64,000 bases of DNA from Nitrincola alkalisediminis (GCF_009821115.1 NZ_VYTY01000004.1:124001-188000); one strand, 5' to 3'; positions 37,613 to 46,390 are shown, numbered from the stretch's first letter. The notes: a model not told the origin generated them from the letters alone. A program made the numbers and translations.

Positions 37613-38343
37613 ATGACCGTTTCCCTCAGGCCTGTGATCTGCTCAAAGGCATCGGATAGAAGATGAGTCTGGGTGAGCGATAATAACTGAGTACCCGTGT
37701 CTGCAAACAGCAAATGACCTTTATTCAACACAAGCAGATGATCCTCGGGACGAATTTCATCCATCAAGTGAGTGGTCCAGAGCAGGGTGAGTGCATGGGT
37801 TTGGCAGAGGCCTCGTACATACTCATTGAGTTCGAGGCGTGTGCGCGTGTCCAACCCCACACTGGGTTCGTCAAGCAGTAAAACCTTAGGTCGGTGCAGG
37901 AGTGCACGGGCAATTTCGACACGACGCCGATGGCCCCCGTTCAAACTGCGCACTTTATCATTGAGGCGGTCAGACAGGCCCATACGAGCCAGCTCTTCAA
38001 GCGCTCGGTTCTTAACTTGTTGGCGTGACAGGCCATGAAGCGCACCATGGTATTCAAGATTGTGTAAGACGCTGAGATCTAAATCGAGTGTGCTTTGTTG
38101 GAAGACAACGCCAAGTGATGCCATGATTCGTCTGGGTGCTTGGCGCAGGTCGTCCTCATGAATTTTGATGGAACCTGACTGTAATGCGAGCAGGCGTGTC
38201 AGAAGTGAAATAAGTGTGGTTTTCCCCGCGCCATTAGGGCCAAGCAGTGCATTGAAGCTTCCCGCCGTGAGGGAAAACGTCAGGTCGTGAAGGACCTGAC
38301 GTTTTCCATACTGGAAGTTGACAGCATTGAGTTCAATACTCAT
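37609..38343 (-). CDS. PQQ-cluster ABC transporter ATP-binding protein
   Basis: 244 aa. Walker A GPNGAGKTTLIS near residue 36, Q-loop FQQ, Walker B VLLLDEPSVGLD and switch His in TTHLMDE. The signature is LNGGHRRRVEIARAL, a variant of LSGGQ. Powers the permease encoded next. Starts directly after the YVTN gene stop, so the operon is tightly packed. Confidence 0.9.
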   Translation of the reverse strand: MSIELNAVNFQYGKRQVLHDLTFSLTAGSFNALLGPNGAGKTTLISLLTRLLALQSGSIKIHEDDLRQAPRRIMASLGVVFQQSTLDLDLSVLHNLEYHGALHGLSRQQVKNRALEELARMGLSDRLNDKVRSLNGGHRRRVEIARALLHRPKVLLLDEPSVGLDTRTRLELNEYVRGLCQTHALTLLWTTHLMDEIRPEDHLLVLNKGHLLFADTGTQLLSLTQTHLLSDAFEQITGLRETVI

Positions 38344-39312
38344 TTACGGCGCTGCCACAACGCCCCAAGGGTAACGGCCCACCTTGAGGGTTTTAATCAC
38401 TTCACGCTTCTCAACATCGATGATTGACACATCGCCACTCACACCGTTGGTTGATATCACGTATTTGTCATCAGGTGTGAGTCCCACTCCCCAGACACGA
38501 CGTCCAACCAAGAAATACTCAAGAACTTCATAGGTTTGTTGATCGATCATGGCCACGTGGTTAGCGGGGCCTAGCGCGACAAAGGCGTAGCGACCGTCTT
38601 GAGTTAACTGAATACCAACGGGTTGAATGCGATCCGGGTGAACGCCTTTGATTTCGAAGTTGATTTTGTGAATTTCCTCGCGGCTGTCGACATCGTAAAT
38701 GGTAACAGTGCCACCAATTTCAGCGGAGGCCCAGAGACGTTGACTGTCGTGGGTAAACTCAACGTGTCGAGGACGTTGGTCAATCACCGTGTTGTCGACC
38801 AGTTCAAGTGTTTCAGTATCGATCCAATGCAGCATATTGGTGGTTTCGCTGGTGTTGACCGCCCATTTTCCATCGGGGCTAACACCCATGCCTTCCGGTT
38901 CAATGCCCACTTCAATTTGCGCGAGGACTTGGTGGGTTTCCGTATCGACAACGGAGACAATATCGTCATCCTCATTGGCAATAAATAGCAAGCGATCATT
39001 GGGATGCAGGGCAAACTGCTCGGGATCATCGCCGGAAGGAAGGTCGGTGATAAACTCAAAGGTCTTCGCATCATATATTTCAACGCGGTCTGAGTCGCTT
39101 GCACAGACATAGAGCTTTGAATAGTCGCTGTTTAAGAGAATCCCTCTGGGGCGCATGCCCACATTGAAGGTGTTCACAACTTCCCAGCTTTTTGTATCAA
39201 TTACCGAAATGGTGTTGTCTCGCTCATTGGAAATAAACGCAGTCCCTGCAAACAGAGGTGTGCTAAATAATGCCCCTGCGATTAAGCCTGTTAGTAGACG
39301 TTTTTTAAACAT
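38344..39312 (-). CDS. PQQ-dependent catabolism-associated YVTN beta-propeller protein
   Basis: 322 aa with a signal peptide (about 1-22, ending LFAGT). Seven beta-propeller repeats of the YVTN type, each with an [IV]SVIDT-like strand: NTISVIDTKSW, DDIVSVVDTETH, GDVSIIDVEKR. Periplasmic. The family occurs with PQQ alcohol dehydrogenases and this ABC system. The role is unproven; it may present a metal or cofactor to the transporter. Confidence 0.9.
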   Translation of the reverse strand: MFKKRLLTGLIAGALFSTPLFAGTAFISNERDNTISVIDTKSWEVVNTFNVGMRPRGILLNSDYSKLYVCASDSDRVEIYDAKTFEFITDLPSGDDPEQFALHPNDRLLFIANEDDDIVSVVDTETHQVLAQIEVGIEPEGMGVSPDGKWAVNTSETTNMLHWIDTETLELVDNTVIDQRPRHVEFTHDSQRLWASAEIGGTVTIYDVDSREEIHKINFEIKGVHPDRIQPVGIQLTQDGRYAFVALGPANHVAMIDQQTYEVLEYFLVGRRVWGVGLTPDDKYVISTNGVSGDVSIIDVEKREVIKTLKVGRYPWGVVAAP

Positions 39313-39333
39313 AGTTACTCTCCACTTTATTTA

Positions 39334-40521
39334 TTATTTTACGTGGCATTGACTTTCGGGCGCGTCAAAACCAAGGGTATCCAAGTCAGTTACCGGATGT
39401 AAAAAGCCTTCCTGAGGCGATTGTGAAACAAGTGCTCGCGGGTGGACCAATGGAATGGGCTGTTTTAACTGCCCACTCCAAGGTCTGTATTCCAAACGTC
39501 TACCCTTAAACCCTGCCAGTTGAAAATCATCCGATAAAATAAACGCTCGAACATCCTTTAATTCAGTTGTCTTGATGGCGGCGACGGCCTCGCCAACGGT
39601 ACGAACGCCTGCCCATGAGGCGTAGTCCAATTCGTTCATCCAGCGATCAGCGTGTCGCTCAAAGCGGCTGTGCAATTGAGCAGCACCCCAGGCTTCAACC
39701 GCCTTGTGCCAACCTGTTGGCATTAAGCCTTGCGTACCTGCAACGGGGCGGGGCAGCCAAGTGTTGTAGAGTAGATATTCACCAAAATCACCTCGTTCGT
39801 CAGCAACAATCACGACATCGTAATCACTGGCACGTGTGAACATGGGCAGTTCTTGTTGTGCCGTGCGGCGTAGGTCCGTGTCAAAGTCCCATTCTTTTTC
39901 AGCCACTATGCGTCCACCAAAACGGTCGGCTGCACGTCGAATGGCAGCCGCATAGGCTTTATCATCTTCCGTTTGCCCTGTGACGAGCAGCCATTTATTC
40001 CAGCGCCGTGCCGCTAACCACTGCCCAAGTGCGTCGGCGAGCATCGCACGGGATGGCAGAGTATGCAGAAGTCCTGGGATGCATTCATTGACTCTTAAAG
40101 CATCGTCCTTGCTACCGGCATTAAACAATAAGGCATCGTCGCCGAAGGTTTCGTGCAGACGTCGTATTTGGTCGGCAGGTAGGTTAGCAACGAAAAACCG
40201 AACACCGTCCGCATGAAGCTGCGTGGCAAACTCATAGAGTTCGTCTGCATCATCCGTGTGTAAGGCATCTAAATGATAGGTTTGCTTTAAAAAACGTCCC
40301 GTACTGTTGTTGTCGCGTAATGCGACCTCAGCGCCTTTCAGTCCCGAGTCTTCAGGTTCGGGAAATGAATTCGACAACAGAGGGCCTTTGTCTTCCTCAA
40401 ACCCCAAATAGGCAATACGCACCTCCAGCCCTTCACTGTGAGCCGGTGTTGACAAAGCGATTGCACTGGCTAGAAGGCAGGCTGTAACAGGAGCAGTTAT
40501 CAGTTTTTTTATCGTTTTCAT
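39334..40521 (-). CDS. PQQ-cluster ABC transporter substrate-binding protein
   Basis: 395 aa with signal peptide (about 1-29, ending PAHS). Type I periplasmic-binding fold resembling branched-chain amino-acid receptors: VRIAYLGFEEDKGPL, GAEVALRDNN, FNAGSKDDALR, YDVVIVADERGDFGEYL. First gene of the minus-strand ABC operon, divergent from the small periplasmic protein at 40691. Known members of the family travel with lanthanide- or PQQ-linked alcohol oxidation; ligand unknown. Confidence 0.88.
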   Translation of the reverse strand: MKTIKKLITAPVTACLLASAIALSTPAHSEGLEVRIAYLGFEEDKGPLLSNSFPEPEDSGLKGAEVALRDNNSTGRFLKQTYHLDALHTDDADELYEFATQLHADGVRFFVANLPADQIRRLHETFGDDALLFNAGSKDDALRVNECIPGLLHTLPSRAMLADALGQWLAARRWNKWLLVTGQTEDDKAYAAAIRRAADRFGGRIVAEKEWDFDTDLRRTAQQELPMFTRASDYDVVIVADERGDFGEYLLYNTWLPRPVAGTQGLMPTGWHKAVEAWGAAQLHSRFERHADRWMNELDYASWAGVRTVGEAVAAIKTTELKDVRAFILSDDFQLAGFKGRRLEYRPWSGQLKQPIPLVHPRALVSQSPQEGFLHPVTDLDTLGFDAPESQCHVK

Positions 40522-40611
40522 GGCTGATTCTTCTGCATTTATAAACGTGGTCTTCAGCTTAGAAGCTTGAGGGATAAATCTGAATGTTTAGAAAGTAGTA
40601 ATTATTTAGTT

Positions 40612-40619
40612 CTTAAGTA
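40612..40619. promoter_or_regulatory. CTTAAGTA motif in the divergent PQQ promoter region
   Basis: Lies between the ABC operon and the cupredoxin-like gene. Read on the other strand it is TACTTAAG, like the sites at 2191, 41176 and 44530. Candidate binding half-site for the NarL-type regulator at 775-1449. Confidence 0.3.
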
Positions 40620-40690
40620 GCATTTTTTTTGAGCAGGGCTGGGATAGTCTAAAAAGGAGCATACTTACAAAAATAAAAGAGGTGATAGAC

Positions 40691-41143
40691 ATGCTATCTA
40701 AAAAACACATTGGAGTGAAATCTATATTGGCTGCCATCGCAATATCCGTGTCGGGTATGGCTTGGTCTGCTGGTGATTTGACTCAGCGACCTGAACGATT
40801 AGAGCCAATACAACTGGGTAAGTTAACAGATACTGAGTTGTTGGATTATTTTATGGAACCGAAGGAATACACCTTTGAAACGGGGAAATCCTATCGATTG
40901 AAAATACAAGCGTCTGGATTGAAAGAGTACGCATTTCAAGCACCTAAGTTTTTTGAGTCCATCTATATCCGTAAAGTTGAAGCCGGTGGTGTTGAGATCA
41001 AAGGTGTTGGGTTAACGGAGCTAGAGTTTGAAGATAAAGGCGAGGCCGAGATTTTCTTTGTGCCGATACGCCCCGGTGAATTTCCATTCTATATCAAAGG
41101 TCACGAAGAGCGTGGCATGACTGGCGTCTTTAAAGTTGAGTAA
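40691..41143 (+). CDS. Periplasmic cupredoxin-like protein of the PQQ cluster
   Basis: 150 aa from the ATG at 40691 (AGAGG ribosome site); the GTG at 40682 is inside that site. Signal peptide at about 1-27 (ending AWSAG). The C-terminal half resembles a cupredoxin (EIFFVPIRPGEFPFYIKGHEERGMTGVFKV). In blue copper proteins a Cys sits about five residues before the His of GH; here Phe is found, and no second His ligand is evident. It therefore seems to keep the fold without a type-1 copper site. Role unknown; position suggests help in dehydrogenase electron transfer or maturation. Confidence 0.75.
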   Translation: MLSKKHIGVKSILAAIAISVSGMAWSAGDLTQRPERLEPIQLGKLTDTELLDYFMEPKEYTFETGKSYRLKIQASGLKEYAFQAPKFFESIYIRKVEAGGVEIKGVGLTELEFEDKGEAEIFFVPIRPGEFPFYIKGHEERGMTGVFKVE

Positions 41144-41175
41144 AGTTTCTATTTACATTGTTATTGAGCACTTAG

Positions 41176-41185
41176 TACTTAAGTA
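41176..41185. promoter_or_regulatory. Palindromic TACTTAAGTA site upstream of the cytochrome c550 gene
   Basis: A perfect 10-bp palindrome 107 bp before the start codon; same core as the motifs at 2191, 40612 and 44530. Candidate regulator site. Confidence 0.35.
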
Positions 41186-41292
41186 TCAAAAAAAACAGTC
41201 TAATGACGAATCTTAAAATAATTTAAAAGACATCACTATCTACCCATAAAAACATTTTTAAGTTTAATAAATCTAATAATGGGTGATTAAAA

Positions 41293-41736
41293 ATGAAAAC
41301 CAAGCAAAAAGCATTCAGCCTTATCGCTGCGTCAATGATAACAATGGGTCTTTCCACTTTAGCCATTGGCCATGGCGACGTAACGCCGCAAGCCGTCGAT
41401 ACAAAAGGATTATCTTCACTTGGTTCTGATTGGCTGGACGAAAATCCGTACCGTCCAGGTCATGCTGAATACGATACGGCTGTGCGCATTGGTGCGTCTG
41501 CATACAATCAAAACTGTGCGCGTTGTCATGGTTTAGAAGCGATATCGGGCGGTATCGCTCCTGATCTTCGTGAAATGGAGAATGGCCTAGAAGGGGATGA
41601 GTGGTACATCTACCGTGTTCGTGAAGGTGCGGTAAGAGATGGCCGTGTCTACATGCCGCGTATGGCCGATCATATGGATCAAGAAGCGGTATGGGCCATT
41701 CGTGCTTGGTTGGAGACTGTGAGCCATGGGCATTAA
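41293..41736 (+). CDS. pedF: Cytochrome c550 (PedF type)
   Basis: 147 aa with signal peptide (about 1-26, ending AIGHG). One haem-c motif CARCH at residues 75-79, followed by GLEAISGGIAPDLR, and a Met in YMPRMADHM as likely axial ligand. GHGDVTPQAVDT and ENPYR are typical of PedF/ExaB-like cytochrome c550, the electron acceptor of quinoprotein ethanol dehydrogenase. Its end overlaps the next gene by 11 bp. Confidence 0.92.
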   Translation: MKTKQKAFSLIAASMITMGLSTLAIGHGDVTPQAVDTKGLSSLGSDWLDENPYRPGHAEYDTAVRIGASAYNQNCARCHGLEAISGGIAPDLREMENGLEGDEWYIYRVREGAVRDGRVYMPRMADHMDQEAVWAIRAWLETVSHGH

Positions 41737-42655
41737 CCAACGCGTTTTTCTTCCTTTTCTACTCGTCCTGACCCTGCTAAGTGCAGGGCAGGCGTTTTCT
41801 CGTCCCTATGATGAACTTTTGGCCTCTGGCTTTTTACGGGTGGGGGTTTACGAAAATTTCCCTCCGTATTCATTTAAAAATGCAGACGGTGAAGCTGTCG
41901 GAATTGATGTGGATATTGCACAGCATATTGCCGACGAAATGGGTCTTGAACTTGAGCTGTTCTGGATGCTCCCCGACGAAGATCTTGCCGATGATCTGAG
42001 AAACTATCTCTGGCGTGGGCATGTGCTTGATCATGACCACAAGCATGAACGTTTGTCCGGTAAGAAAGTGGCGGATGTCATGTTGCGTGTGCCTTATGAC
42101 CGTAATTTTAATTACGCGCGTGGTTACATAGGTCAGGGGGTGTATGCCTATCAAAACGATCTGATTGTGATGATGATGCCCTATCAACGTGAGACGTGGA
42201 AGTTGGCACATAATTCGGATCGCCTTGAAGCGGCCCGAACCCTCGCCGTTTTCCAATACCACCCGATTGGCGTTGAAATGGAAACCGTGCCAGCTTTCAT
42301 GTTGACATCGGTTTTTAATGGTAACTTGCGCAACCAAGTGCGCCACTTCCGCTCTCCCGCTCAAGCGTTTCAAGCAATGGTTGAGGGTGAGGTGACAGCG
42401 GTCATGGCGATGAGAGGGGAGTTAGAGTGGCTGCTGGCTCAGCACGCATCCGATAGCTTAAAAATGGGAGACACCACCTTTCCAGCCATGGGAAAACAGC
42501 ATTGGGATATTGGCATTGCGGTTAGAGAAGCAGACCGTCAATTGGGGTATCACATTGAGGGGATTCTAGAGCCTCTGGTAATGAGCGGTGAAATTGCCAG
42601 TATTTTTGAACGCTACGGCGTCACTTGGGAAGTGCCTGCTTTTTACGATTTCTAG
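41726..42655 (+). CDS. Quinoprotein dehydrogenase-associated solute-binding protein
   Basis: 309 aa with signal peptide (about 1-26). Type II periplasmic-binding fold like amino-acid receptors: GFLRVGVYENFPPYSFKNADGEAVGIDVDIAQHIADEMGLELE is the usual SBP_bac_3 start, with a longer middle region holding several His (HVLDHDHKHERLSG). It matches the family found beside PQQ dehydrogenases, related to MxaJ/XoxJ, which may deliver or mature the enzyme. Translationally coupled to the cytochrome gene. Confidence 0.88.
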   Translation: MGINQRVFLPFLLVLTLLSAGQAFSRPYDELLASGFLRVGVYENFPPYSFKNADGEAVGIDVDIAQHIADEMGLELELFWMLPDEDLADDLRNYLWRGHVLDHDHKHERLSGKKVADVMLRVPYDRNFNYARGYIGQGVYAYQNDLIVMMMPYQRETWKLAHNSDRLEAARTLAVFQYHPIGVEMETVPAFMLTSVFNGNLRNQVRHFRSPAQAFQAMVEGEVTAVMAMRGELEWLLAQHASDSLKMGDTTFPAMGKQHWDIGIAVREADRQLGYHIEGILEPLVMSGEIASIFERYGVTWEVPAFYDF

Positions 42656-42711
42656 CAACTGGCTCAGTCTGACAGACGGCTAGACGTCATGCGGGTACAG
42701 ATGATCAATAT

Positions 42712-42719
42712 AACAATAA
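42712..42719 (+). promoter_or_regulatory. Possible Hfq/Crc CA-motif before the SoxYZ-like gene
   Basis: AACAATAA fits AAYAAYAA, 12 nt before the ATG at 42732. Crc-Hfq sites of this form silence catabolic mRNAs in Pseudomonas. Whether this organism uses Crc is unknown. Confidence 0.3.
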
Positions 42720-42731
42720 AAGAAATTGCCC

Positions 42732-43490
42732 ATGAAAAGACTACTCATACTCTACTGCGCCATCTGTTCTGGAATCTTGCCTAGCCTGGTTCTTGCTCAA
42801 GTTCACGACAGCGTGATGTGGGATTACACCCGTAAGATGTTTTTAGGGGAGGCTCTGTATCAATTTGATGATCGGATACGTGTCTCTTTACCTGAGTTTG
42901 CTGAAGATTCGATGCAAGTTCCGGTATCGGTTGATGCCAGTGCAATCGATGAGCCCATTGTAAAAATGATTACTTGGGCGGATTACAACCCTATTCAGCA
43001 TATCTTCACCTACCATCCTGAGTCTGGGATGCTGCCACAAGTTTCCATTACCTTTAAGGTCCAGCAAAGCACACCCGTGCGAGCGGCTGTGTTGACGGAA
43101 TCAGGGCAGTGGTTAGTGGGATCTGGTTATGTGAGTGCGGCGGGTGGAGGATGCACCTTGCCAAGCGAGTCGCGCATGAATGACGATTGGCAGTCCAGTC
43201 TTGGCCAGATTCGAGCCGGTCGATTTTCAAGACATGATCAGCCAGGTGCGGATCGCTATAAGTTTCGCATTATGCATCCGATGGACTCAGGTTTGGTTGC
43301 CAATATCCCCAGTTTTTATTTAGAGCAAGTGGAGCTGAGGGCTGAAAATGGCGATCTACAGGTGCGCTTGGAGTTGTCACCCGCCGTTTCCGAAAACCCT
43401 AGCATTAGTTTTGATCGGCTGAGTTCGGATCAGCATTATCAGCTGTGGGTCAGGGATAACGATGGCAATGAATTCCAACGAGCACTTTAA
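42732..43490 (+). CDS. Quinoprotein dehydrogenase-associated SoxYZ-like carrier protein
   Basis: 252 aa from the ATG at 42732. Signal peptide at about 1-22. A SoxY-like domain with AAGGGCTLPS, whose single Cys141 stands for the carrier Cys of SoxY (there at the C-terminus), is fused to a SoxZ-like beta domain (about 155-250, YKFRIMHPMDSGL). The family always lies with PQQ alcohol dehydrogenases and a metallohydrolase, as here. Its carried group is unknown. No strong ribosome site is visible. Confidence 0.85.
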   Translation: MKRLLILYCAICSGILPSLVLAQVHDSVMWDYTRKMFLGEALYQFDDRIRVSLPEFAEDSMQVPVSVDASAIDEPIVKMITWADYNPIQHIFTYHPESGMLPQVSITFKVQQSTPVRAAVLTESGQWLVGSGYVSAAGGGCTLPSESRMNDDWQSSLGQIRAGRFSRHDQPGADRYKFRIMHPMDSGLVANIPSFYLEQVELRAENGDLQVRLELSPAVSENPSISFDRLSSDQHYQLWVRDNDGNEFQRAL

Positions 43491-43500
43491 GGGGGCCGCT

Positions 43501-44448
43501 ATGGTTTTAAAACACCTGCGTTATGCACTGATGGGCTTGCTCGTTTGTGGCAGTTGGGTACAGGCCAATCCTTTGAACTACGAATTGACACCCCAGGAAA
43601 TAGCGCCAAATACCTGGGTTGTGACCGGCTTAACGGAAGACTTTACTCCGCAGAATGGCGGCGATATTGTGAATACCGCCTTTATTGTTACGGCAGAGGG
43701 TGTCGTTGTATTGGATACCGGACCGTCCAAGCGTTATGGAGAGGCGTTGCGCCGTGTCATCCGTGAGGTGACAGAGCAGCCGATTGCGCGTGTTTATAAC
43801 AGTCATCACCATCCGGATCATTTTTTAGGGAATCAAGCGTTTGCGGATGTCGATATTTATGCCTTAGCCGCAACCATCGACTTAATTAAAAGTCGAGGCG
43901 AAGCCTACACCGAGAATATGTATCGCATGGTCGGGGATTGGATGCGAGGCACCGATGTTCTATTGCCCAACCGTATTCAAACACCAGGCCAAGAGAGAAT
44001 AGGTGAACATTCCCTTAGGTTTATGGCGTTTTCGGGGCATAGCGGGCCGCAGTCCGATCTCGTCATACTTGATGAAACGACAGGTGTGCTGTTCGCATTT
44101 GATCTGGTGTTTTATGACCGAGCACTCACAACACCCGACACACCTGGCCTCATGCAATGGCTTGAGGATATCGATGCGTTATCTTCACTTGAATTTACCA
44201 CTCTTGTGCCGGGACATGGGGAGGTTGCCACTTCAAGAGAGCCTTTGGATCAGATGCGAGCCTACCTCACGTGGCTGGATCAGGTATTAACCGATTCGGC
44301 TGCGCAAGGGCTCGTGGCAACGGAGGTGATGAGGGTGGATATTCCTGAGCGTTTTTCTTCAGTGGCTTTAGCGGCACAGGAGCTACAACGCACAGTGACA
44401 CATTTGTATCCCAAGTATGAAGACCTGTTCTTTGCTGAGAATTTTTAG
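43501..44448 (+). CDS. Quinoprotein relay system zinc metallohydrolase
   Basis: 315 aa from the ATG at 43501 with AAGGGGG just before it. Signal peptide at about 1-21. Metallo-beta-lactamase fold: HxHxDH at 102-107 (SHHHPDHFLGN), further ligand His in FSGHSGPQSD and in VPGHGEV. Hydrolytic periplasmic enzyme of unknown substrate, named from its constant co-occurrence with the SoxYZ-like carrier and the quinoprotein. 10 bp after that carrier gene. Confidence 0.88.
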   Translation: MVLKHLRYALMGLLVCGSWVQANPLNYELTPQEIAPNTWVVTGLTEDFTPQNGGDIVNTAFIVTAEGVVVLDTGPSKRYGEALRRVIREVTEQPIARVYNSHHHPDHFLGNQAFADVDIYALAATIDLIKSRGEAYTENMYRMVGDWMRGTDVLLPNRIQTPGQERIGEHSLRFMAFSGHSGPQSDLVILDETTGVLFAFDLVFYDRALTTPDTPGLMQWLEDIDALSSLEFTTLVPGHGEVATSREPLDQMRAYLTWLDQVLTDSAAQGLVATEVMRVDIPERFSSVALAAQELQRTVTHLYPKYEDLFFAENF

Positions 44449-44529
44449 AAGTAGTACGACTAATGTACCGCTAATACACGACGAGCGGTCAATGGTTGAT
44501 CTTGAGTAACTGGCCAAAATAAAAGCATT

Positions 44530-44538
44530 CCTAAGTAC
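44530..44538 (+). promoter_or_regulatory. CCTAAGTAC motif upstream of the quinoprotein gene
   Basis: Identical 9-mer to 2191-2199, about 60 bp before the start codon at 44599. Candidate NarL-type half-site. Confidence 0.3.
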
Positions 44539-44573
44539 ACCGGGAAAACAGCCCAGTCTATACCGGGAAAACA
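44539..44573 (+). repeat. 12-bp direct repeat in the quinoprotein leader
   Basis: ACCGGGAAAACA occurs at 44539-44550 and 44562-44573, start-to-start 23 bp (about two helical turns), just upstream of the ribosome site. Candidate operator pair. Confidence 0.5.
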
Positions 44574-44580
44574 ACAATAA
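44570..44580 (+). promoter_or_regulatory. Possible Hfq/Crc CA-motif before the quinoprotein gene
   Basis: AACAACAATAA contains two overlapping AAYAAYAA matches, 5 nt upstream of the AAAGGTG ribosome site. Suggests catabolite repression at translation, if Crc exists here. Confidence 0.35.
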
Positions 44581-44598
44581 TCCGTAAAGGTGATCAAC

Positions 44599-46365
44599 AT
44601 GAAACCAAGCCATGGTAAATATTTTGCAATCAGCGCTTTGGTCGCTGCTATGTCTTTGAGCTGGCAAGCTCACGCGGTAACCAATGATGACTTATTGCAA
44701 GACCATCTGACCACAGACCGAATTGTGACCGATGGTATGGGTCTGCAAAAACAGCGTTACAGTCCGTTAACAAAATTAAATACGGATAACGTGAAAGATC
44801 TGCGTCCTGTTTGGGCGTTTTCGTTCGGTGGCGAGAAGCAACGTGGACAAGAAGCACAACCCATTATTGTGGATGGGGTAATGTATGTGTCGGCATCCTA
44901 CTCGCGTGTTTTTGCAGTTGATGCGAGAACGGGTGAGGAGCTTTGGGAATACAATGCTCGTTTACCGGACGGTATCATGCCCTGCTGTGACGTGATTAAC
45001 CGTGGTGTGGGTGTGTATGATAATCTAGTGATTTTCGGCACCTTGGATGCACGTCTGGTGGCGCTCGATAAAGACACAGGTCGTGTGGTGTGGCGTAAAA
45101 CCGTTGGTGACTATCAAGAGGGCTATTCAATCACAGCGGCTCCACTGATCGTCAATGACAAAATCATCACAGGGGTTGCCGGTGGTGAATTTGGTGTAGT
45201 GGGTAAAGTAGAAGCCTATGATGCCAAAACAGGCAATTTGCTTTGGACGCGTCCAACGGTAGAAGGGCACATGGGGTACATCTGGAAGGATGGCCAGCAG
45301 GTTGAAAACGGCATCACCGGTGGCGAGGCTGGAAAAACCTGGCCGGGCGATCTGTGGAAAACAGGTGGCGCTGCCACTTGGTTAGGCGGAAGCTATGATC
45401 CAGACACCAATCTCTTGTTCTTTGGAACCGGTAACCCTGCTCCTTGGAACTCACATTTACGTCCTGGCGACAACCTCTACTCTTCTTCTCGCTTAGCGCT
45501 CAATCCTGATACGGGTGAAATTGTTTGGTCATTCCAAACCACACCAAATGACGGTTGGGACTACGATGGTGTGAATGAGGTGATCTCATTTGATTACGAA
45601 GAAAACGGTAAGACGGTTAAAGCGGTGGCAACGGCGGATCGTAACGGTTTCTTCTATGTATTAGAGCGTGAATCCGGTGACTTTATTCGTGGTTTCCCCT
45701 TTGTCGATAAAATCACTTGGGCGTCTGGCCTAGATGAAAATGGACGCCCTATCTTTAACGATGATAACCGTCCTGGCAATCCTGCTAAAACCGAAGGCAC
45801 TCAAGGTCAAACTGTAACAACGGCTCCGTCCTTCCTCGGTGGTAAAAACTGGATGCCGATGGCCTATAGTCAAGAGACAGGTCTATTCTATGTACCGTCC
45901 AATGAGTGGGAAATGGACATCTGGAATGAAGATGTGACCTACCGTAAAGGGGCTGCTTATTTGGGGGCCGGTTTTACGATTCGTCCGATACATGAAGACT
46001 ATATTGGTGTTCTGCGTGCCATCGATCCAAAAACCGGTGAAGAAGTCTGGCGTTACAACAACTATGCGCCTTTATGGGGCGGCGTTATGACGACCAAATC
46101 AAACCTGGTGTTTACGGGTAACCCTGAAGGCTACTTGATGGCGTTTGATGCGAAGACCGGTGAAATGCTCTATCGCTTCAATACTGGCTCCGGCATTGTA
46201 GGAACGCCTGTCACTTGGGAAATGGACGACGAACAATATGTATCGGTTGTGTCTGGATGGGGTGGAGCAGTTCCGTTATGGGGCGGCGAGGTGGCGCAGC
46301 GCGTCAGTAATTTTAACCAAGGCGGTTCAGTCTTCACCTTTAAGCTTCCTAAAGCCTACGAATAA
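44599..46365 (+). CDS. PQQ-dependent alcohol dehydrogenase, lanthanide-type (PedH/ExaF-like)
   Basis: 588 aa from the ATG at 44599; the GTG at 44590 is part of the AAAGGTG site. Signal peptide at about 1-26 (ending AHA). Eight-bladed quinoprotein propeller. The vicinal disulfide pair is Cys129-Cys130 (PCCDVINRG). The catalytic Asp321 lies in [10 protein letters not shown] and is followed at +2 by Asp323, the extra metal ligand typical of lanthanide-dependent enzymes (XoxF, ExaF, PedH); Ca2+ types have Ala or Ser. The CCDVINRG form is closer to ethanol-type ExaA/PedH than to XoxF methanol dehydrogenase. It oxidises alcohols in the periplasm and passes electrons to cytochrome c550. Substrate range is not readable from sequence. 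Confidence 0.93.
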   Translation: MKPSHGKYFAISALVAAMSLSWQAHAVTNDDLLQDHLTTDRIVTDGMGLQKQRYSPLTKLNTDNVKDLRPVWAFSFGGEKQRGQEAQPIIVDGVMYVSASYSRVFAVDARTGEELWEYNARLPDGIMPCCDVINRGVGVYDNLVIFGTLDARLVALDKDTGRVVWRKTVGDYQEGYSITAAPLIVNDKIITGVAGGEFGVVGKVEAYDAKTGNLLWTRPTVEGHMGYIWKDGQQVENGITGGEAGKTWPGDLWKTGGAATWLGGSYDPDTNLLFFGTGNPAPWNSHLRPGDNLYSSSRLALNPDTGEIVWSFQTTPNDGWDYDGVNEVISFDYEENGKTVKAVATADRNGFFYVLERESGDFIRGFPFVDKITWASGLDENGRPIFNDDNRPGNPAKTEGTQGQTVTTAPSFLGGKNWMPMAYSQETGLFYVPSNEWEMDIWNEDVTYRKGAAYLGAGFTIRPIHEDYIGVLRAIDPKTGEEVWRYNNYAPLWGGVMTTKSNLVFTGNPEGYLMAFDAKTGEMLYRFNTGSGIVGTPVTWEMDDEQYVSVVSGWGGAVPLWGGEVAQRVSNFNQGGSVFTFKLPKAYE

Positions 46366-46390
46366 GCGCTGAGCAGAGCGTTCGTTGATT

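Noticed and set aside
44599-46365. XoxF or MxaF methanol dehydrogenase
   Set aside because: The PCCDVINRG segment and the cytochrome c550 neighbour are ethanol-type features; Asp323 rules out MxaF.
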